DNA of 64,000 nt from Streptomyces morookaense (GCF_013030945.1 NZ_JABBXF010000037.1:1-64000), one strand, 5' to 3'. Numbered from the stretch's first letter, positions 25,178-34,749 are shown. Notes: a model not told the origin generated them from the letters alone. Numbers and translations: made by a program.

Positions 25178-25299
25178 AGGGGCGCGGGGAACTGCGCGAC
25201 CAGCCACGACGCGCCCGCAGTCAAGGTACCCGGGGCTTCGCCCCGGATCCCTGCGGCTGCGGGCCGGTGGGGGCTTGTCGCGCAGTTCCCCGCGCCCCT
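25178..25299. terminator. large inverted repeat between convergent ligD and PHP genes
   Basis: Perfect 23-bp arms at 25178-25200 (starting AGGGGCGCGGGGAACTGCG) and 25277-25299 enclose a 76-bp loop. A smaller hairpin GCGCCC-CTTACA-GGGCGC (25292-25309) overlaps the right arm. The GCGCGGGGAACTGCGCGAC unit is an interspersed repeat common in Streptomyces genomes. Between two converging genes it probably acts as a bidirectional terminator. Confidence 0.7.
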
Positions 25300-25312
25300 T
25301 ACAGGGCGCATC

Positions 25313-26344
25313 TCACGGTGACCGCGTCCACTCCAGCAGCCGTTCCACGGGCCACGTGGTGATCACGCGGCCCGCCGGCACTCCGCACTCCTCCGCGCGG
25401 GCGCAGCCGTAGATCTGCCAGTCCAGCTGACCAGGCGCATGGGCGTCGCTGTCGATCGAGAACAGCACCCCGGCGTCGAGCGCCCGGCGCAGCAACCGGC
25501 GTGGCGGGTCGAGGCGTTCGGGGCGGCTGTTGATCTCCACGGCGGTGCCGAAGCGGGCGCAGGCGGCGAAGACCATGTCCGCGTCGAACTCCGACTCGGG
25601 CCGCCCCCGGCCGGCCAGCAGCCGGCCCGTGCAGTGCCCCAGCACGTCCACCAGCGGGCTGGCGACGGCGGCCACCAGACGGCGGGTCATGCCCGCCGCG
25701 TCCATCCGCAGCTTCGAGTGCACCGAGGCGACCACCACGTCCAGCCGCTCCAGCAGCTCCTCCTCCTGGTCCAGCGAGCCGTCGGCGAGGATGTCGCACT
25801 CGATGCCCGTCAGCAGCCGGAAGCCGTCGCCCAGGCGCTCGTTCACCTCGGCGACCACGTCGAGCTGGGAGCGGAGCCGCTCCGGCGAGAGGCCGCGGGC
25901 GATGGTCAGCCGGGGGGAGTGGTCGGTCAGCACCGCCCACTCGTGGCCCAGGTCCCGGGCCGCTCGGGCCATCTCCTCGATGCCGCTGCCGCCGTCCGAC
26001 CAGTCCGAGTGCAGGTGGCAGTCGCCGCGCAGAGCCGCCCGCAGCTCCTCCCCGCCCTCGGCCAGCGGGCCGCCCGCCTCCTGCTCCAGGTGCGCCAGGT
26101 ACGAGGGCACCCGGCCGGCCAGTGCCTCGCCGACCACCGCGGCCGTCTTGGGGCCGATGGACTTCACCTCGGTGAGCGAGCCGTCGGCCGCGCGCCGGTG
26201 GACCTCCTCCTCCGGCATGGCGGCGATCACCGCGGCCGCCGTGCGGAACGCCTTGACCCGGTACGTGGGCGCCCGGTCGCGTTCCAGCAGGAACGCGATG
26301 CGCTCCAGCGCCTCCACCGGTCCGACAGCGTCCACGGCAGCCAC
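25313..26344 (-). CDS. PHP-domain phosphoesterase with helix-hairpin-helix N-terminus
   Basis: This protein has up to 343 residues. Residues 1-95 resemble the N-terminal HhH/DNA-binding part of X-family polymerases (TEVKSIGPKTAAVVGEAL). Residues ~105-340 are a PHP domain: metal-ligand motifs DCHLHSDWSDGG, LTDHSP, GIECDIL, ASVHSK, LGHCTGR, NSRPERLDPP and SIDSDAHAP. This looks like the PHP exonuclease half of bacterial PolX without the polymerase core, so a role as a DNA-end or phosphoester hydrolase is likely. The GTG at 26344 overlaps a GAGGAG sequence; the GTG at 26335 would give better spacing. The neighbouring NHEJ genes make a DNA-repair role plausible, but that is inference. Confidence 0.88.
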   Translation of the reverse strand: MAAVDAVGPVEALERIAFLLERDRAPTYRVKAFRTAAAVIAAMPEEEVHRRAADGSLTEVKSIGPKTAAVVGEALAGRVPSYLAHLEQEAGGPLAEGGEELRAALRGDCHLHSDWSDGGSGIEEMARAARDLGHEWAVLTDHSPRLTIARGLSPERLRSQLDVVAEVNERLGDGFRLLTGIECDILADGSLDQEEELLERLDVVVASVHSKLRMDAAGMTRRLVAAVASPLVDVLGHCTGRLLAGRGRPESEFDADMVFAACARFGTAVEINSRPERLDPPRRLLRRALDAGVLFSIDSDAHAPGQLDWQIYGCARAEECGVPAGRVITTWPVERLLEWTRSP

Positions 26345-26442
26345 CTCCTCACCCCACCGTGCGCCACGCCGGGTTCGCCCGCATGTGTTCGGACCGGGCG
26401 CGGTATGGGGAGACCGGAGAGACAGCCGTCAGGAGGTCCGGG

Positions 26443-27840
26443 ATGAGCAGTGCGAACGACCGCCGGTCGGTGGTGCTCGGCGGCGGGATGGCCGGAATGC
26501 TGGCCGCGGCGGTGCTCGCGGACCACGGTCACGACGTCGTGGTCGTCGAGCGCGACCGGCTGCCCGACACCGCCCGCGCGCGCAGAGGGGTGCCGCAGGC
26601 CCGTCACGCGCACCTGATGATGTCCGGCGGCGCGCGCGTGGTCGAGACCCTGTTGCCCGGCGCCGCCGAGCGGTGGCTGGCGGCGGGGGCCCGGCGGATC
26701 TCCCTGCCGACCGGCCTGGTCTCCCTCCTGGCGCAGGGCTGGCTGCCGCGCTGGCCCGAGATGGAGTACCTCATCGCCTGCAGCCGCGATCTGCTCGACG
26801 CGGTCGTGCGCGAACTGGTCCTGGCCCGGCCGGGGATCACGCTGCACGAGGGCGCCGAGGCCGCGGGCCTGCTCGGGACCGCACGCAGGGTGACGGGCGT
26901 GCGCCTGCACGGCGAGGGCGGCGCCGAGGACCTCGCGGCGGACCTCGTCGTCGACACCACCGGCCGCGGCTCCCGGGCCCCGCAGTGGCTGGCGCGGCTC
27001 GGACTGCCCGCCGTCCGCGAGGAGACGGTCGACTCGGGCCTGGTCTATGCGACGCGGGTGTTCCGTGCGCCGCCCGGGGCGGAGGACGTCCCGGTGGTCA
27101 GCGTCCAGGCCGAGACGGGCACGTCGCGGCCGGGGCGGGGCACCACGCTGATGCCCATCGAGGGCGGCCGCTGGATCGTCACCCTCGCCGGCACCCGGGG
27201 CGGTGAACCGACCCGGGACGCGGGGGAGTTCGAGCCCTACGCGCGCACGCTGCGGCACCCGATCGTGGCCGACCTCATCGCCCGCGCCGCGCCGCTGACC
27301 GAGGTGTACGTCACCCGTTCCACCGTCAACCGGCGCCGCTACTTCGAGCGCCTCCCGGAGTGGCCTGCCGGTTTCCTCGTCATGGGCGACGCGCTGGCCG
27401 CGTACAACCCGGTCTACGGGCACGGGATGTCGGTGGCCGCGCACGGTGCGGCTGCCCTGCGGGCGGCGCTGCGGACGGAGGGGGCGGGCGACGGATCCGG
27501 GTTCGCCCGGCGTGCGCAGCAGGCGGCCGCCGCGGCGGCGGGGCCCGCCTGGGACCTGGCGACCGGTGAGGACCTCAACTACCCCGGGGCCGTGGGCGGT
27601 CGGCCACCCGTTGCGGCCCGGCTGCTGCGGGGGTATGTGCAGCGGACGATGCTGACCGCCACCGCCAATCCGGCTGTGACGCGGCCGCTGTTGGAGGTGA
27701 TGACGCTGTCGCGGCCGTTGTCCGGGCTGTTTGCTCCGGGCGTTGCCGTGCATGTGCTGCGGGGGCCTGGGCGGCGGCCCTCGGCGGAGCCGCCGATTAC
27801 TGCGGCGGAGCGGGAGCGGTGGGGGTTGGCTCGGGTCTGA
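26443..27840 (+). CDS. FAD-dependent oxidoreductase
   Basis: The ATG at 26443 has AGGAGG at 26431 and gives 465 residues. The frame is open further upstream but without a ribosome binding site. The N-terminus is an FAD motif (VVLGGGMAGMLAAAVLADHG), with VVVERDRLPD for the ribose. The later GD motif is FLVMGDALAAYNPVYGHGMS. This places it among 2-polyprenyl-6-methoxyphenol-hydroxylase-like flavoproteins that often act in natural-product tailoring. The substrate is unknown. It stands alone between a divergent PHP gene and a convergent membrane protein gene. Confidence 0.9.
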   Translation: MSSANDRRSVVLGGGMAGMLAAAVLADHGHDVVVVERDRLPDTARARRGVPQARHAHLMMSGGARVVETLLPGAAERWLAAGARRISLPTGLVSLLAQGWLPRWPEMEYLIACSRDLLDAVVRELVLARPGITLHEGAEAAGLLGTARRVTGVRLHGEGGAEDLAADLVVDTTGRGSRAPQWLARLGLPAVREETVDSGLVYATRVFRAPPGAEDVPVVSVQAETGTSRPGRGTTLMPIEGGRWIVTLAGTRGGEPTRDAGEFEPYARTLRHPIVADLIARAAPLTEVYVTRSTVNRRRYFERLPEWPAGFLVMGDALAAYNPVYGHGMSVAAHGAAALRAALRTEGAGDGSGFARRAQQAAAAAAGPAWDLATGEDLNYPGAVGGRPPVAARLLRGYVQRTMLTATANPAVTRPLLEVMTLSRPLSGLFAPGVAVHVLRGPGRRPSAEPPITAAERERWGLARV

Positions 27841-27870
27841 GCCCGGCTGCTGCGGGTCGGTTGTGGCTGG

Positions 27871-27950
27871 TCGCGCAGTTCCTCCCCCAGCTACCTCCCC
27901 CAGCTAACGCTGGGGGGACCCCCAGAGGTGCCCCCAGCGCCCCTTACGGG
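27871..27950 (+). repeat. 80-bp interspersed repeat, copy A
   Basis: This block starts TCGCGCAGTTCCTCCCCCAG and ends CGCCCCTTACGGG. It is identical by eye to 37989-38068. Internally it has CCCCCAGC/GCTGGGGG complementary segments that would fold into a stem-loop. It lies at the 3' ends of the FAD oxidoreductase and LMF-like genes and ends in the terminator hairpin at 27937-27954. Confidence 0.85.
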
Positions 27951-27954
27951 GCGC
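27937..27954. terminator. terminator hairpin containing the LMF-like stop codon
   Basis: The perfect hairpin is GCGCCCC-TTAC-GGGGCGC. The TAA stop of the minus-strand membrane-protein gene lies in the loop, so the last codons (RAP-stop) are encoded by the stem. Confidence 0.7.
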
Positions 27955-29371
27955 GCCTCACCGGTGGGAGCCACTCCCGTTCCAGCGTCCGGTGCCACCA
28001 CGCCCCCGTCTCGCGCCGCTCCTGCCACGTTGTGAAGCGGTACCGGTACAGCCGCGCACGGACGTGCGTGGGCGGGGTGCCGGGGAAGGGGTTGTGGCGC
28101 AACAGCCTCAGCGTTGCAGGGTCGTTGGTGAGCAGGCGTTCCACGAACGGGCCGAACCAGTCCTCCGCGTACCCGGGCGAGATTCCGGCGAACCACATCA
28201 GCCAGTCCAGGCGGAGATGCCATGGCGCGAACTGCCGTGGCACACGCCGTGGATCGCCGGGCTTGCCCTTGAAGCCGTACTCCTTCCACACCGTCTCCCG
28301 CGTGATGTGCTCCTCGTCCGTGCCCTCGACGACGACCTCGTGGCGGCGGCGGTTGACGCTGCCGAAGGCGCCGTAGGTGTTGACGAGGTGGTAGGGGTTG
28401 AAGGACATGTTCATCCGCTGGTGGCGGGAGAGCATGTTGCGCACCGGCCACCAGCTCAGGGCGAGCACGAAGACGGTGACGGCGAGGACGAGGATCTCGT
28501 ACCAGACGGGCGCGCCGGGGCCGGGGGAGTGGCGCGGCAGGGAGAACAGGTCGGCGGCGGCGTTGCCGTCGACGGCGGACAGGGTGACGACGATCGTGAT
28601 CCAGTTCAGCCACGCGAAGTTGCCCGAGGCCACGAGCCAGAGCTGGGTGACGATGATCAGCCCCGCCGCCACGCTCGCCACGGGCTGCGGCAGGAACAGC
28701 CCGAAGGGCACGATCAGCTGGGCCACATGGTTGGCGGCGGTCTCCACCCGGTGCAGCGGCCGCGGCAGCCGGTGGAAGAACCAGCTCAGCGGCCCCGGCA
28801 TGGGCTGTGTCTCGTGGTGGTAGTAGAGGCAGGTCAGATCGCGCCAGCAGGGGTCGCCGCGCCATTTGATCAGCCCCGCGCCGAACTCGACGCGGAAGAC
28901 CAGCCAGCGCAGCAGCCAGAGCACCAGCACCGGCGGGTCCGTACGGGCGTTGCCCAGGAAGACGGCCAGGAAGCCCGTCTCCAGGAGCAGCGATTCCCAG
29001 CCGAAGGAGTACCAGGTCTGCCCCACGTTGACGATCGACAGGTACAGCACCCACAGCACCGCCCACATCGCCATCGCCGCCCCCAGCGGGACCGCGTCGG
29101 CGGCACCGGCGGCGACCGCGGCCGACAGCAGGGCGCCGGTCCAGGCCCAGGCGGCGAAGAAGCGGTCCGAGTAGTGGAGGTGGAAGACGCTGGGCGCCCG
29201 GCGCAGCGGCACGTACCGTACGAACCGCGGCACCGGCAGCATGCCCCGTTCCCCGATGAGTGCGCGGAACTGGGTGGCCGCCGACAGGAAGGCCACCAGG
29301 TAGACGACGGCGAGCATGCGCTGCAGCACCAGCCGGCTGAGCCAGTAGCCGGATGCCGTGAACCACTCCAT
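27944..29371 (-). CDS. lipase maturation factor (LMF1)-family membrane protein
   Basis: From the ATG at 29369-29371, with GAGGAG upstream, it is 475 residues. About eight hydrophobic segments lie between residues 10 and 310. Conserved motifs match the eukaryotic/bacterial LMF1 family: LYLSIVNVGQTWYSFGWESLL, FRVEFGAGLIKWRGDPCWRDL, TCLYYHHETQPMPGPLSWFFH, and LVNTYGAFGSVNRRR followed by the EYGFKGKPGD region. In animals LMF1 is an ER protein needed for lipase folding. The role of bacterial homologues in the cytoplasmic membrane is not established. The stop codon is inside a terminator hairpin. Confidence 0.9.
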   Translation of the reverse strand: MEWFTASGYWLSRLVLQRMLAVVYLVAFLSAATQFRALIGERGMLPVPRFVRYVPLRRAPSVFHLHYSDRFFAAWAWTGALLSAAVAAGAADAVPLGAAMAMWAVLWVLYLSIVNVGQTWYSFGWESLLLETGFLAVFLGNARTDPPVLVLWLLRWLVFRVEFGAGLIKWRGDPCWRDLTCLYYHHETQPMPGPLSWFFHRLPRPLHRVETAANHVAQLIVPFGLFLPQPVASVAAGLIIVTQLWLVASGNFAWLNWITIVVTLSAVDGNAAADLFSLPRHSPGPGAPVWYEILVLAVTVFVLALSWWPVRNMLSRHQRMNMSFNPYHLVNTYGAFGSVNRRRHEVVVEGTDEEHITRETVWKEYGFKGKPGDPRRVPRQFAPWHLRLDWLMWFAGISPGYAEDWFGPFVERLLTNDPATLRLLRHNPFPGTPPTHVRARLYRYRFTTWQERRETGAWWHRTLEREWLPPVRRAP

Positions 29372-29514
29372 CCCGCACTCCTCGGATTTCCCGGCGGCCC
29401 CGGACTCCACGGTGACCCCTCCCCGGCGTCCGTACCACTCCGTACCCCGCGGGCGGCTTCGTCACCGTACGCAGTCACATCGAAGAAACGGGCAAATGGT
29501 GGCAGAGTGGCCCT

Positions 29515-31635
29515 ATGGTTGATCGGGGAGCGGCTGACCGGGACGCGACACCGGCCGCCGCACCGATGCGGGACGCCGCAGCCAGGCCGGATGCGTCCCT
29601 GCCGGACGACTGGCCCGCGGGCCCGGGGACGAGCCTCGCCCTCAACCGCATGGGCAGCTTCGACTGGGACCTCGACAGCGGCCGGCTGCACCTGGACCAG
29701 GGGGCGCTCGCCGTCCTCCGGATGCGCCCGGAGGAGTTCGACGGCGACCCCACCTCGCTCCTCGGACCGGTGCCGCGCGCCGAGAGCGCCCGCCTCGACA
29801 CCCTGATCTCCACGGCCCTCAAGGACGGCAGCGACTCCTACGGCGCCTACTTCCGCGTCCGCGACGCCGACGGCTCCCTGTGCTGGACCCACACCCAGGG
29901 CCACATCCGGCGCGACGACCGGGGCCGCCCCTGCCGTGTCATCGGCATCCTCCGCGACGCCACCGACGAGCTCGGGCACTCCGCCCGGCCGTCCGGGCCC
30001 GAGGAGTTCCACCGCCACCAGACCAGCGTCGTCGAGCGGACCACCGCGGCCCTCGCCCACGCCAGGACGGTCCAGGACGTCATCGACTTCTTCAAGGACC
30101 CCCGGTCCGTGGAACACCTCGGCTCCGACCTCCTCGTCCTCGGCCTCGTCGAGACCGGGCGCATCCACCTGGTCGCCGAGGGTCCCGCGGAGCACTACAT
30201 CCCCGGCACGCTCTACACCCGCGTCGACGACAACCTCCCCATGAGCGATGTCATCCGCACCGTCACCCCGCGCTTCATCGAGTCCCGGGAGGAGTGGGCC
30301 GCCTGCTACCCCTGGCTGTGGGACAACATCAAGGGCATCGGCATCTGCTCCGCCGCCTACCTGCCGCTCGTCGCCCAGGGCCGGCCCATCGGCGCCCTCG
30401 GCATCCTCTACCGGGACACCCGGGGCTTCACCCAGCAGGAACGCAACCTGCTCATCGCACTGAGCAGCAGCCTCGCCCAGGCCCTCGCCCGGGCCATGCT
30501 CTTCGACCAGGAGCACGACCTCGCCGAGGGCCTGCAACAGGCCATGCTGCCGCGCCGCATCCCGGACATCCCCGGCGCACAGATCGCCGTCCGCTACCGC
30601 TCCGCCAGCATGGGCCGCGACGTCGGAGGCGACTGGTACGACGTGGTCCCGCTGCCGGGCGGCCGGGTCGGGGCCGTCATCGGCGACGTCCAGGGCCACG
30701 ACACCCAGGCCGCCGCCGTGATGGGCCAGTTGCGCATCGTCCTGCGCGCCTACGCGACCGAGGGGCACGCGCCGGGCACCGTGATGGCCCGCGCCTCCAC
30801 CTTCCTGCACGAACTCGACACCGACCGCTTCGCCACCTGCTCCTACGCCGAGGCCGACCTCTCCACCGGCGTCGTCCAGCTCGTGCGCGCCGGGCACATC
30901 GACCCGCTGCTGCGGCACGCCGACGGCACCTGCCGGCGGCTGCCCGTCGCCGGCGGGCTGCCGCTGGGCCTCTCGGCCGAGTTCGGGCCGCTCGACTACC
31001 CCGTGACGACCATGGAACTGGACCCGGGCGAGACCCTGTTGATGTTCACCGACGGCCTGGTCGAGGAACCCGGAGCCGACCTCGACGAGGGCATGCGGAA
31101 ACTCGTGGCCGTCGTCCGCGACGGGCCCTACGAGCTGCAGAGCCTGGCCGACCGGCTCTGCGAGACCGCCGGCGGCGAGCGCATCGGCGAGGACGACATG
31201 GCCGTGCTGCTGCTGCGCCGCCACGGCGCGCCCGCCCGCGGCGGCGGCCGGCTCCAGCAGCACATCGCCCCCGCCGACCCCGAGGCCCTCTCCGCCGCCC
31301 GGCACATGATCCGCGCCGCCGTACGGGCCTGGGGCGCCCGGGAGCGCTCGGACGAAATCGAGCTCGTGGCCGACGAGTTGGTCACCAATGCGCTGCTGCA
31401 CACGGAGGGCGCCGCCGTGGTGACGATCCGCATGCTCACCGGCCCGCAGCGCCGGGTGCGCGTCGAGGTCGAGGACCGGTCCAGCGTCCTGCCGCGGCGC
31501 CGGGAACCCGGCGAGTCCGGGGTCTCGGGCCGGGGCCTGCTGCTGGTCGACCGGCTCGCCGATGTGTGGGGCGTGGAGCCGCGCGGCACCGGTAAGTCGG
31601 TGTGGTGCGAGTTTGTGGTGCCGGGAAGGCACTAG
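29515..31635 (+). CDS. PAS-GAF-PP2C (SpoIIE) phosphatase with RsbW-like ATPase domain
   Basis: This 706-residue regulator is built of a PAS domain (~40-155, FDWDLDSGRL to GILRDATDE) and a GAF domain (~165-330). A SpoIIE-type PP2C phosphatase follows (~345-560: GRDVGGDWYDVVPL, GDVQGHDTQAA, LMFTDGLVEEPGADL, GEDDMAVLLLRR). The last part is a C-terminal HATPase (~580-700: VADELVTNALLHTEGA, GRGLLLVDRLAD). Such fusions switch partner proteins in sigma-factor or anti-anti-sigma pathways by dephosphorylating a STAS protein and phosphorylating it through the ATPase. No STAS or sigma gene is adjacent, so the partner is elsewhere. Confidence 0.93.
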   Translation: MVDRGAADRDATPAAAPMRDAAARPDASLPDDWPAGPGTSLALNRMGSFDWDLDSGRLHLDQGALAVLRMRPEEFDGDPTSLLGPVPRAESARLDTLISTALKDGSDSYGAYFRVRDADGSLCWTHTQGHIRRDDRGRPCRVIGILRDATDELGHSARPSGPEEFHRHQTSVVERTTAALAHARTVQDVIDFFKDPRSVEHLGSDLLVLGLVETGRIHLVAEGPAEHYIPGTLYTRVDDNLPMSDVIRTVTPRFIESREEWAACYPWLWDNIKGIGICSAAYLPLVAQGRPIGALGILYRDTRGFTQQERNLLIALSSSLAQALARAMLFDQEHDLAEGLQQAMLPRRIPDIPGAQIAVRYRSASMGRDVGGDWYDVVPLPGGRVGAVIGDVQGHDTQAAAVMGQLRIVLRAYATEGHAPGTVMARASTFLHELDTDRFATCSYAEADLSTGVVQLVRAGHIDPLLRHADGTCRRLPVAGGLPLGLSAEFGPLDYPVTTMELDPGETLLMFTDGLVEEPGADLDEGMRKLVAVVRDGPYELQSLADRLCETAGGERIGEDDMAVLLLRRHGAPARGGGRLQQHIAPADPEALSAARHMIRAAVRAWGARERSDEIELVADELVTNALLHTEGAAVVTIRMLTGPQRRVRVEVEDRSSVLPRRREPGESGVSGRGLLLVDRLADVWGVEPRGTGKSVWCEFVVPGRH

Positions 31636-31660
31636 CGCCCCGCGCCCTTTACGGGGCGCT
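31634..31660. terminator. terminator hairpin after the SpoIIE-type gene
   Basis: AGCGCCCC (31634-31641) pairs with GGGGCGCT (31653-31660), starting inside the TAG stop codon. It is the same GCGCCCC/GGGGCGC type seen at 27937, 32760 and 37933. Confidence 0.65.
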
Positions 31661-31737
31661 GCTGGATTGCCTTTCCGACAAGATCGGGTTCCACTTGCCT
31701 CTTTGCCCCGGCACCCCCCTCGAAGAGGCCGAAAACC

Positions 31738-32760
31738 ATGTCGACTTCCCCGCGCACCGCCCTGCGCAGATCCGCCCTCGGACTGGGCGCCGCCGCGCTC
31801 GCCGCCCCCCTGCTGCTCACCGCGCAGGCGGTACCGGCGCAGGCTTTCGGTACCGTCAACGCCTTCGGCCAGCACGCCGAGCACGAGCGCATCACCCGTG
31901 CCGCCCTCGCCTGCGCACCCGGAACGCGCTCCGACGACAGCTGTTTCGAGCCGCGTTCCCTGGACCAGGTCGCCGGCCACCAGCGCACCTTCGGCGCCGT
32001 CGGTGCCCCCGACTCCGACGAGTCCTTCGTCCCCGCCGCCCACTGCGACGACGCCGACTTCCTCGCCGCACCCGGCTACCCGCGCACCCGCGAACAGGCC
32101 ACCGAGCGGCTGCAGTCCTGCGTCGCCAAGCTGCAGACCCGCTTCCGCGAGGGCATATCCGCGGCGGGCGGCACCCTGGAGGAGGGCGGCGCCGTCGCGC
32201 CCCGCGAGACCGGGCTCGGCCGGGACTGCACCTTCACCCTCGGCCTGCCCGGCCGCGCCAAGTGCGAGGCCATCGAGGGGTTCGGCCGCGCCCTGCACGG
32301 CGTGCAGGACTTCTACGCCCACAGCAACTGGACCGACAAAACGGATACTTCACGCCCTCTCGGCAAGGACAACCCGCCCGGCCTGAACCTGCCCGCCCCC
32401 TCCCCGCTGCTCGACCTCGCCGCCGGTCGCCCGCTCCAGGCCTCCGCAGTCCCCCGCGACCTGACCACCGGCTGCTTCTCGCTCCTGCCGGGGTTCTGCT
32501 CCGGGCGCGTCCAGCACTCCGTCCTCAACAAGGACGAGGGCACCATCGACCCCGCCACCGGCGCCACCGCCGGCCCCGCCACCGTCCGCGGCAAGGCCGA
32601 CGGCAACTTCGACCGCGCGGTCCGGGGAGCCGTCGCCGACACCCGCCGCCAATGGGCCGACTTCCGCGCCGCCCTCGTCGAGCGGTACGGCAAGGAACGC
32701 GGCACGGCGATCGGTTGCGCCCTCACCCACGACGACCCGGTGCGGGACTGTCGCGCCTAG
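31738..32760 (+). CDS. secreted Het-C/zinc phospholipase C-like protein, paralogue 1
   Basis: This 340-residue protein has a typical signal peptide (RTALRRSALGLGAAALAAPL, cleavage after AQA36). The mature part opens with FGQHAEHERITRAAL (His46, His49). It later has GFGRALHGVQDFYAHSNWTD (His187, Asp191, His195), the conserved His/Asp cluster of Het-C and zinc-dependent phospholipase C proteins. At least ten Cys are conserved with the paralogue at 53696, suggesting disulfides outside the cell. A phospholipase or membrane-acting role is suggested by fold only; Het-C in fungi takes part in heterokaryon incompatibility. It is a single gene between two terminator hairpins. Confidence 0.75.
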   Translation: MSTSPRTALRRSALGLGAAALAAPLLLTAQAVPAQAFGTVNAFGQHAEHERITRAALACAPGTRSDDSCFEPRSLDQVAGHQRTFGAVGAPDSDESFVPAAHCDDADFLAAPGYPRTREQATERLQSCVAKLQTRFREGISAAGGTLEEGGAVAPRETGLGRDCTFTLGLPGRAKCEAIEGFGRALHGVQDFYAHSNWTDKTDTSRPLGKDNPPGLNLPAPSPLLDLAAGRPLQASAVPRDLTTGCFSLLPGFCSGRVQHSVLNKDEGTIDPATGATAGPATVRGKADGNFDRAVRGAVADTRRQWADFRAALVERYGKERGTAIGCALTHDDPVRDCRA

Positions 32761-32778
32761 GCGCCCCTACGGGGCGCC
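32760..32778. terminator. terminator hairpin after Het-C-like gene 1
   Basis: GGCGCCCC-TAC-GGGGCGCC is a perfect stem starting at the last base of the stop codon. Confidence 0.65.
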
Positions 32779-32862
32779 CCGCCTCCGGATTCACCGGAAG
32801 AGGCCAAGGTCACAGCAGTTGCCCCTCCTGCGAGCCCCGACGGCTCGCCTAGCCTTCGTGCC

Positions 32863-34749
32863 ATGACGGTCCTGCCTGATGATGGCTTCTCCCTGGCCGC
32901 CGAGTTCCCGGACGCGACCCGCGACCAATGGCAGCGCCTCGTCGAAGGCGTGCTGAGCAAAGCGGGCACCGACGCAGCGGGCGCGGCGGCCGAGGACGCG
33001 CTGGCCACCGCGCTCCAGGACGGGCTCGCCACCCGCCCGCTCTACACCGCCGAGAACGGCGCGGGCGCCGTCGGCCACCCCGGCTTCCCGCCCTTCGTCC
33101 GCGGTGGCCGGCCGGGGGCAACGGCCGTGTCCGGCTGGGACGTACGCCAGCAGCACCGCGATCCCGACCCCCGCAAGGCCAACGAGGCCGTCCTGGCCGA
33201 CCTGGAGAACGGGGCCACATCCCTCTGGCTGACCGTCGGCCCCGCGGGCCTCCCCGTCTCCGGTCTGGCCACCGCCCTGGAGGGCGTCTACCTGGATCTG
33301 GCCGCCGTCGTCCTCGATGCCGGCGCGGAGACCGGGCCCGCCGCCGAGGCCCTGCTGCAACTGTGCGACGAGCGCAGCGTTCCCCGCACCGCCCTCACCG
33401 GCAACCTGGGCGCCGACCCGCTGGGCACCCTCGCCCGCACCGGGCAGGACGCGGGCCTCGCCGGGCAGTTGACGGAGGCCGCCGCCCTGGCCGCCCGCTG
33501 CACCCGCGAACTCCCCGGCCTGCGCGCCCTCACCGTCGACGCCCTGCCCTACCACGACGCCGGCGGCTCGGCCGCCGAGGAGCTCGGCTGCTCCCTCGCC
33601 ACCGGCGTCGCGTATCTGCGCGCCCTCACCGACGCCGGGCTCACCGTCGACGAGGCCTGCGGGCAGCTGGAGTTCCGCTACGCGGCCACCGCCGACCAGT
33701 TCCTCACCATCGCCAAGTTCCGCGCCGCCCGACGGCTGTGGGCCAGGGTCGCCGAGGTCGGCGGCGCCGCCGCAGCGTCCGGCGCGCAGCGCCAACACGC
33801 CGTCACCTCCGCGGTGATGATGACCCGTCGGGACCCGTGGGTGAACATGCTCCGCACCACGGTCGCCTGCCTCGGCGCAGGCGTCGGCGGCGCGGACGCC
33901 GTCACCGTGCTGCCCTTCGACGAGGCCCTCGGACTGCCCGACGCCTTCGCCCGCCGGATCGCCCGCAACACCTCCGCCGTCCTGCTGGCGGAGTCCCACC
34001 TCGCCCGCGTCATCGACCCGGCCGGCGGCTCCTGGTACGTCGAGAGCCTGACCGACCAACTGGCCCACGCGGCCTGGGCCTGGTTCCAGGAGATCGAGCG
34101 CGCCGGGGGGCAGGCCGCCGCCCTGCGCTCGGGCCTGGTGGCCGGCCGGCTCGCCGCCACCTGGCGCAGCCGCTCCGCCGACCTCGCCACCCGCCGCGAA
34201 CCCATCACCGGCGTCAGCGAGTTCCCGCACCTCGGCGAGCAGCCGGTGCACCGCGAACCCGCCCCCGCCCCGCCCCTCGGCGGGCTGCCGAAGGTGCGCC
34301 GCGACGAGGCCTTCGAGGCCCTGCGGGCCCGCTCCGACGCCCACCTGGACACCACCGGCGCCCGGCCCCGCGTCTTCCTCGCCGCCCTCGGCCCGGCCGC
34401 CGCGCACACCGCGCGGGCGACCTTCGCCGCCAACCTCTTCCAGGCCGGCGGCATCGAACCCGTCCACGAACCGGCCACCGTCGACGCCACGACCGTCGCC
34501 GAGGCCTTCGCCCGCAGCGGCGCGAGCGTCGCCTGCCTCTGCTCCGCCGACAAGCTCTACGCCGAACAGGCCGAGGACGTCGCCGCAGCGCTCAAGTCCG
34601 CAGGCGCCCTGCAGGTGTTCCTCGCGGGACGCCCGGGCGCGGAGCAGCGGGAAGCCTATGTACGAGCCGGAGTCGACGAGTTCGTCTTCGCGGGCGGCGA
34701 CGCGGTCGCCGTGCTCTCCTCCGTCCTCGACCGCATGGGAGTGGCGTGA
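32863..34749 (+). CDS. mutA: methylmalonyl-CoA mutase small subunit
   Basis: This 628-residue protein is the usual size for the beta (small) subunit of actinobacterial methylmalonyl-CoA mutase. It has the TIM-barrel half (LYTAENG, FPPFVRGG, then GWDVRQQHRDPDPRKANEA) and a C-terminal flavodoxin-like half. The cobalamin DxHxxG motif is absent, as expected for the non-catalytic subunit. With MutB it interconverts succinyl-CoA and methylmalonyl-CoA, feeding propionate metabolism and polyketide extender units. Its TGA shares one base with the mutB ATG (TGATG). No B12 riboswitch is obvious in the short leader. Confidence 0.95.
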   Translation: MTVLPDDGFSLAAEFPDATRDQWQRLVEGVLSKAGTDAAGAAAEDALATALQDGLATRPLYTAENGAGAVGHPGFPPFVRGGRPGATAVSGWDVRQQHRDPDPRKANEAVLADLENGATSLWLTVGPAGLPVSGLATALEGVYLDLAAVVLDAGAETGPAAEALLQLCDERSVPRTALTGNLGADPLGTLARTGQDAGLAGQLTEAAALAARCTRELPGLRALTVDALPYHDAGGSAAEELGCSLATGVAYLRALTDAGLTVDEACGQLEFRYAATADQFLTIAKFRAARRLWARVAEVGGAAAASGAQRQHAVTSAVMMTRRDPWVNMLRTTVACLGAGVGGADAVTVLPFDEALGLPDAFARRIARNTSAVLLAESHLARVIDPAGGSWYVESLTDQLAHAAWAWFQEIERAGGQAAALRSGLVAGRLAATWRSRSADLATRREPITGVSEFPHLGEQPVHREPAPAPPLGGLPKVRRDEAFEALRARSDAHLDTTGARPRVFLAALGPAAAHTARATFAANLFQAGGIEPVHEPATVDATTVAEAFARSGASVACLCSADKLYAEQAEDVAAALKSAGALQVFLAGRPGAEQREAYVRAGVDEFVFAGGDAVAVLSSVLDRMGVA

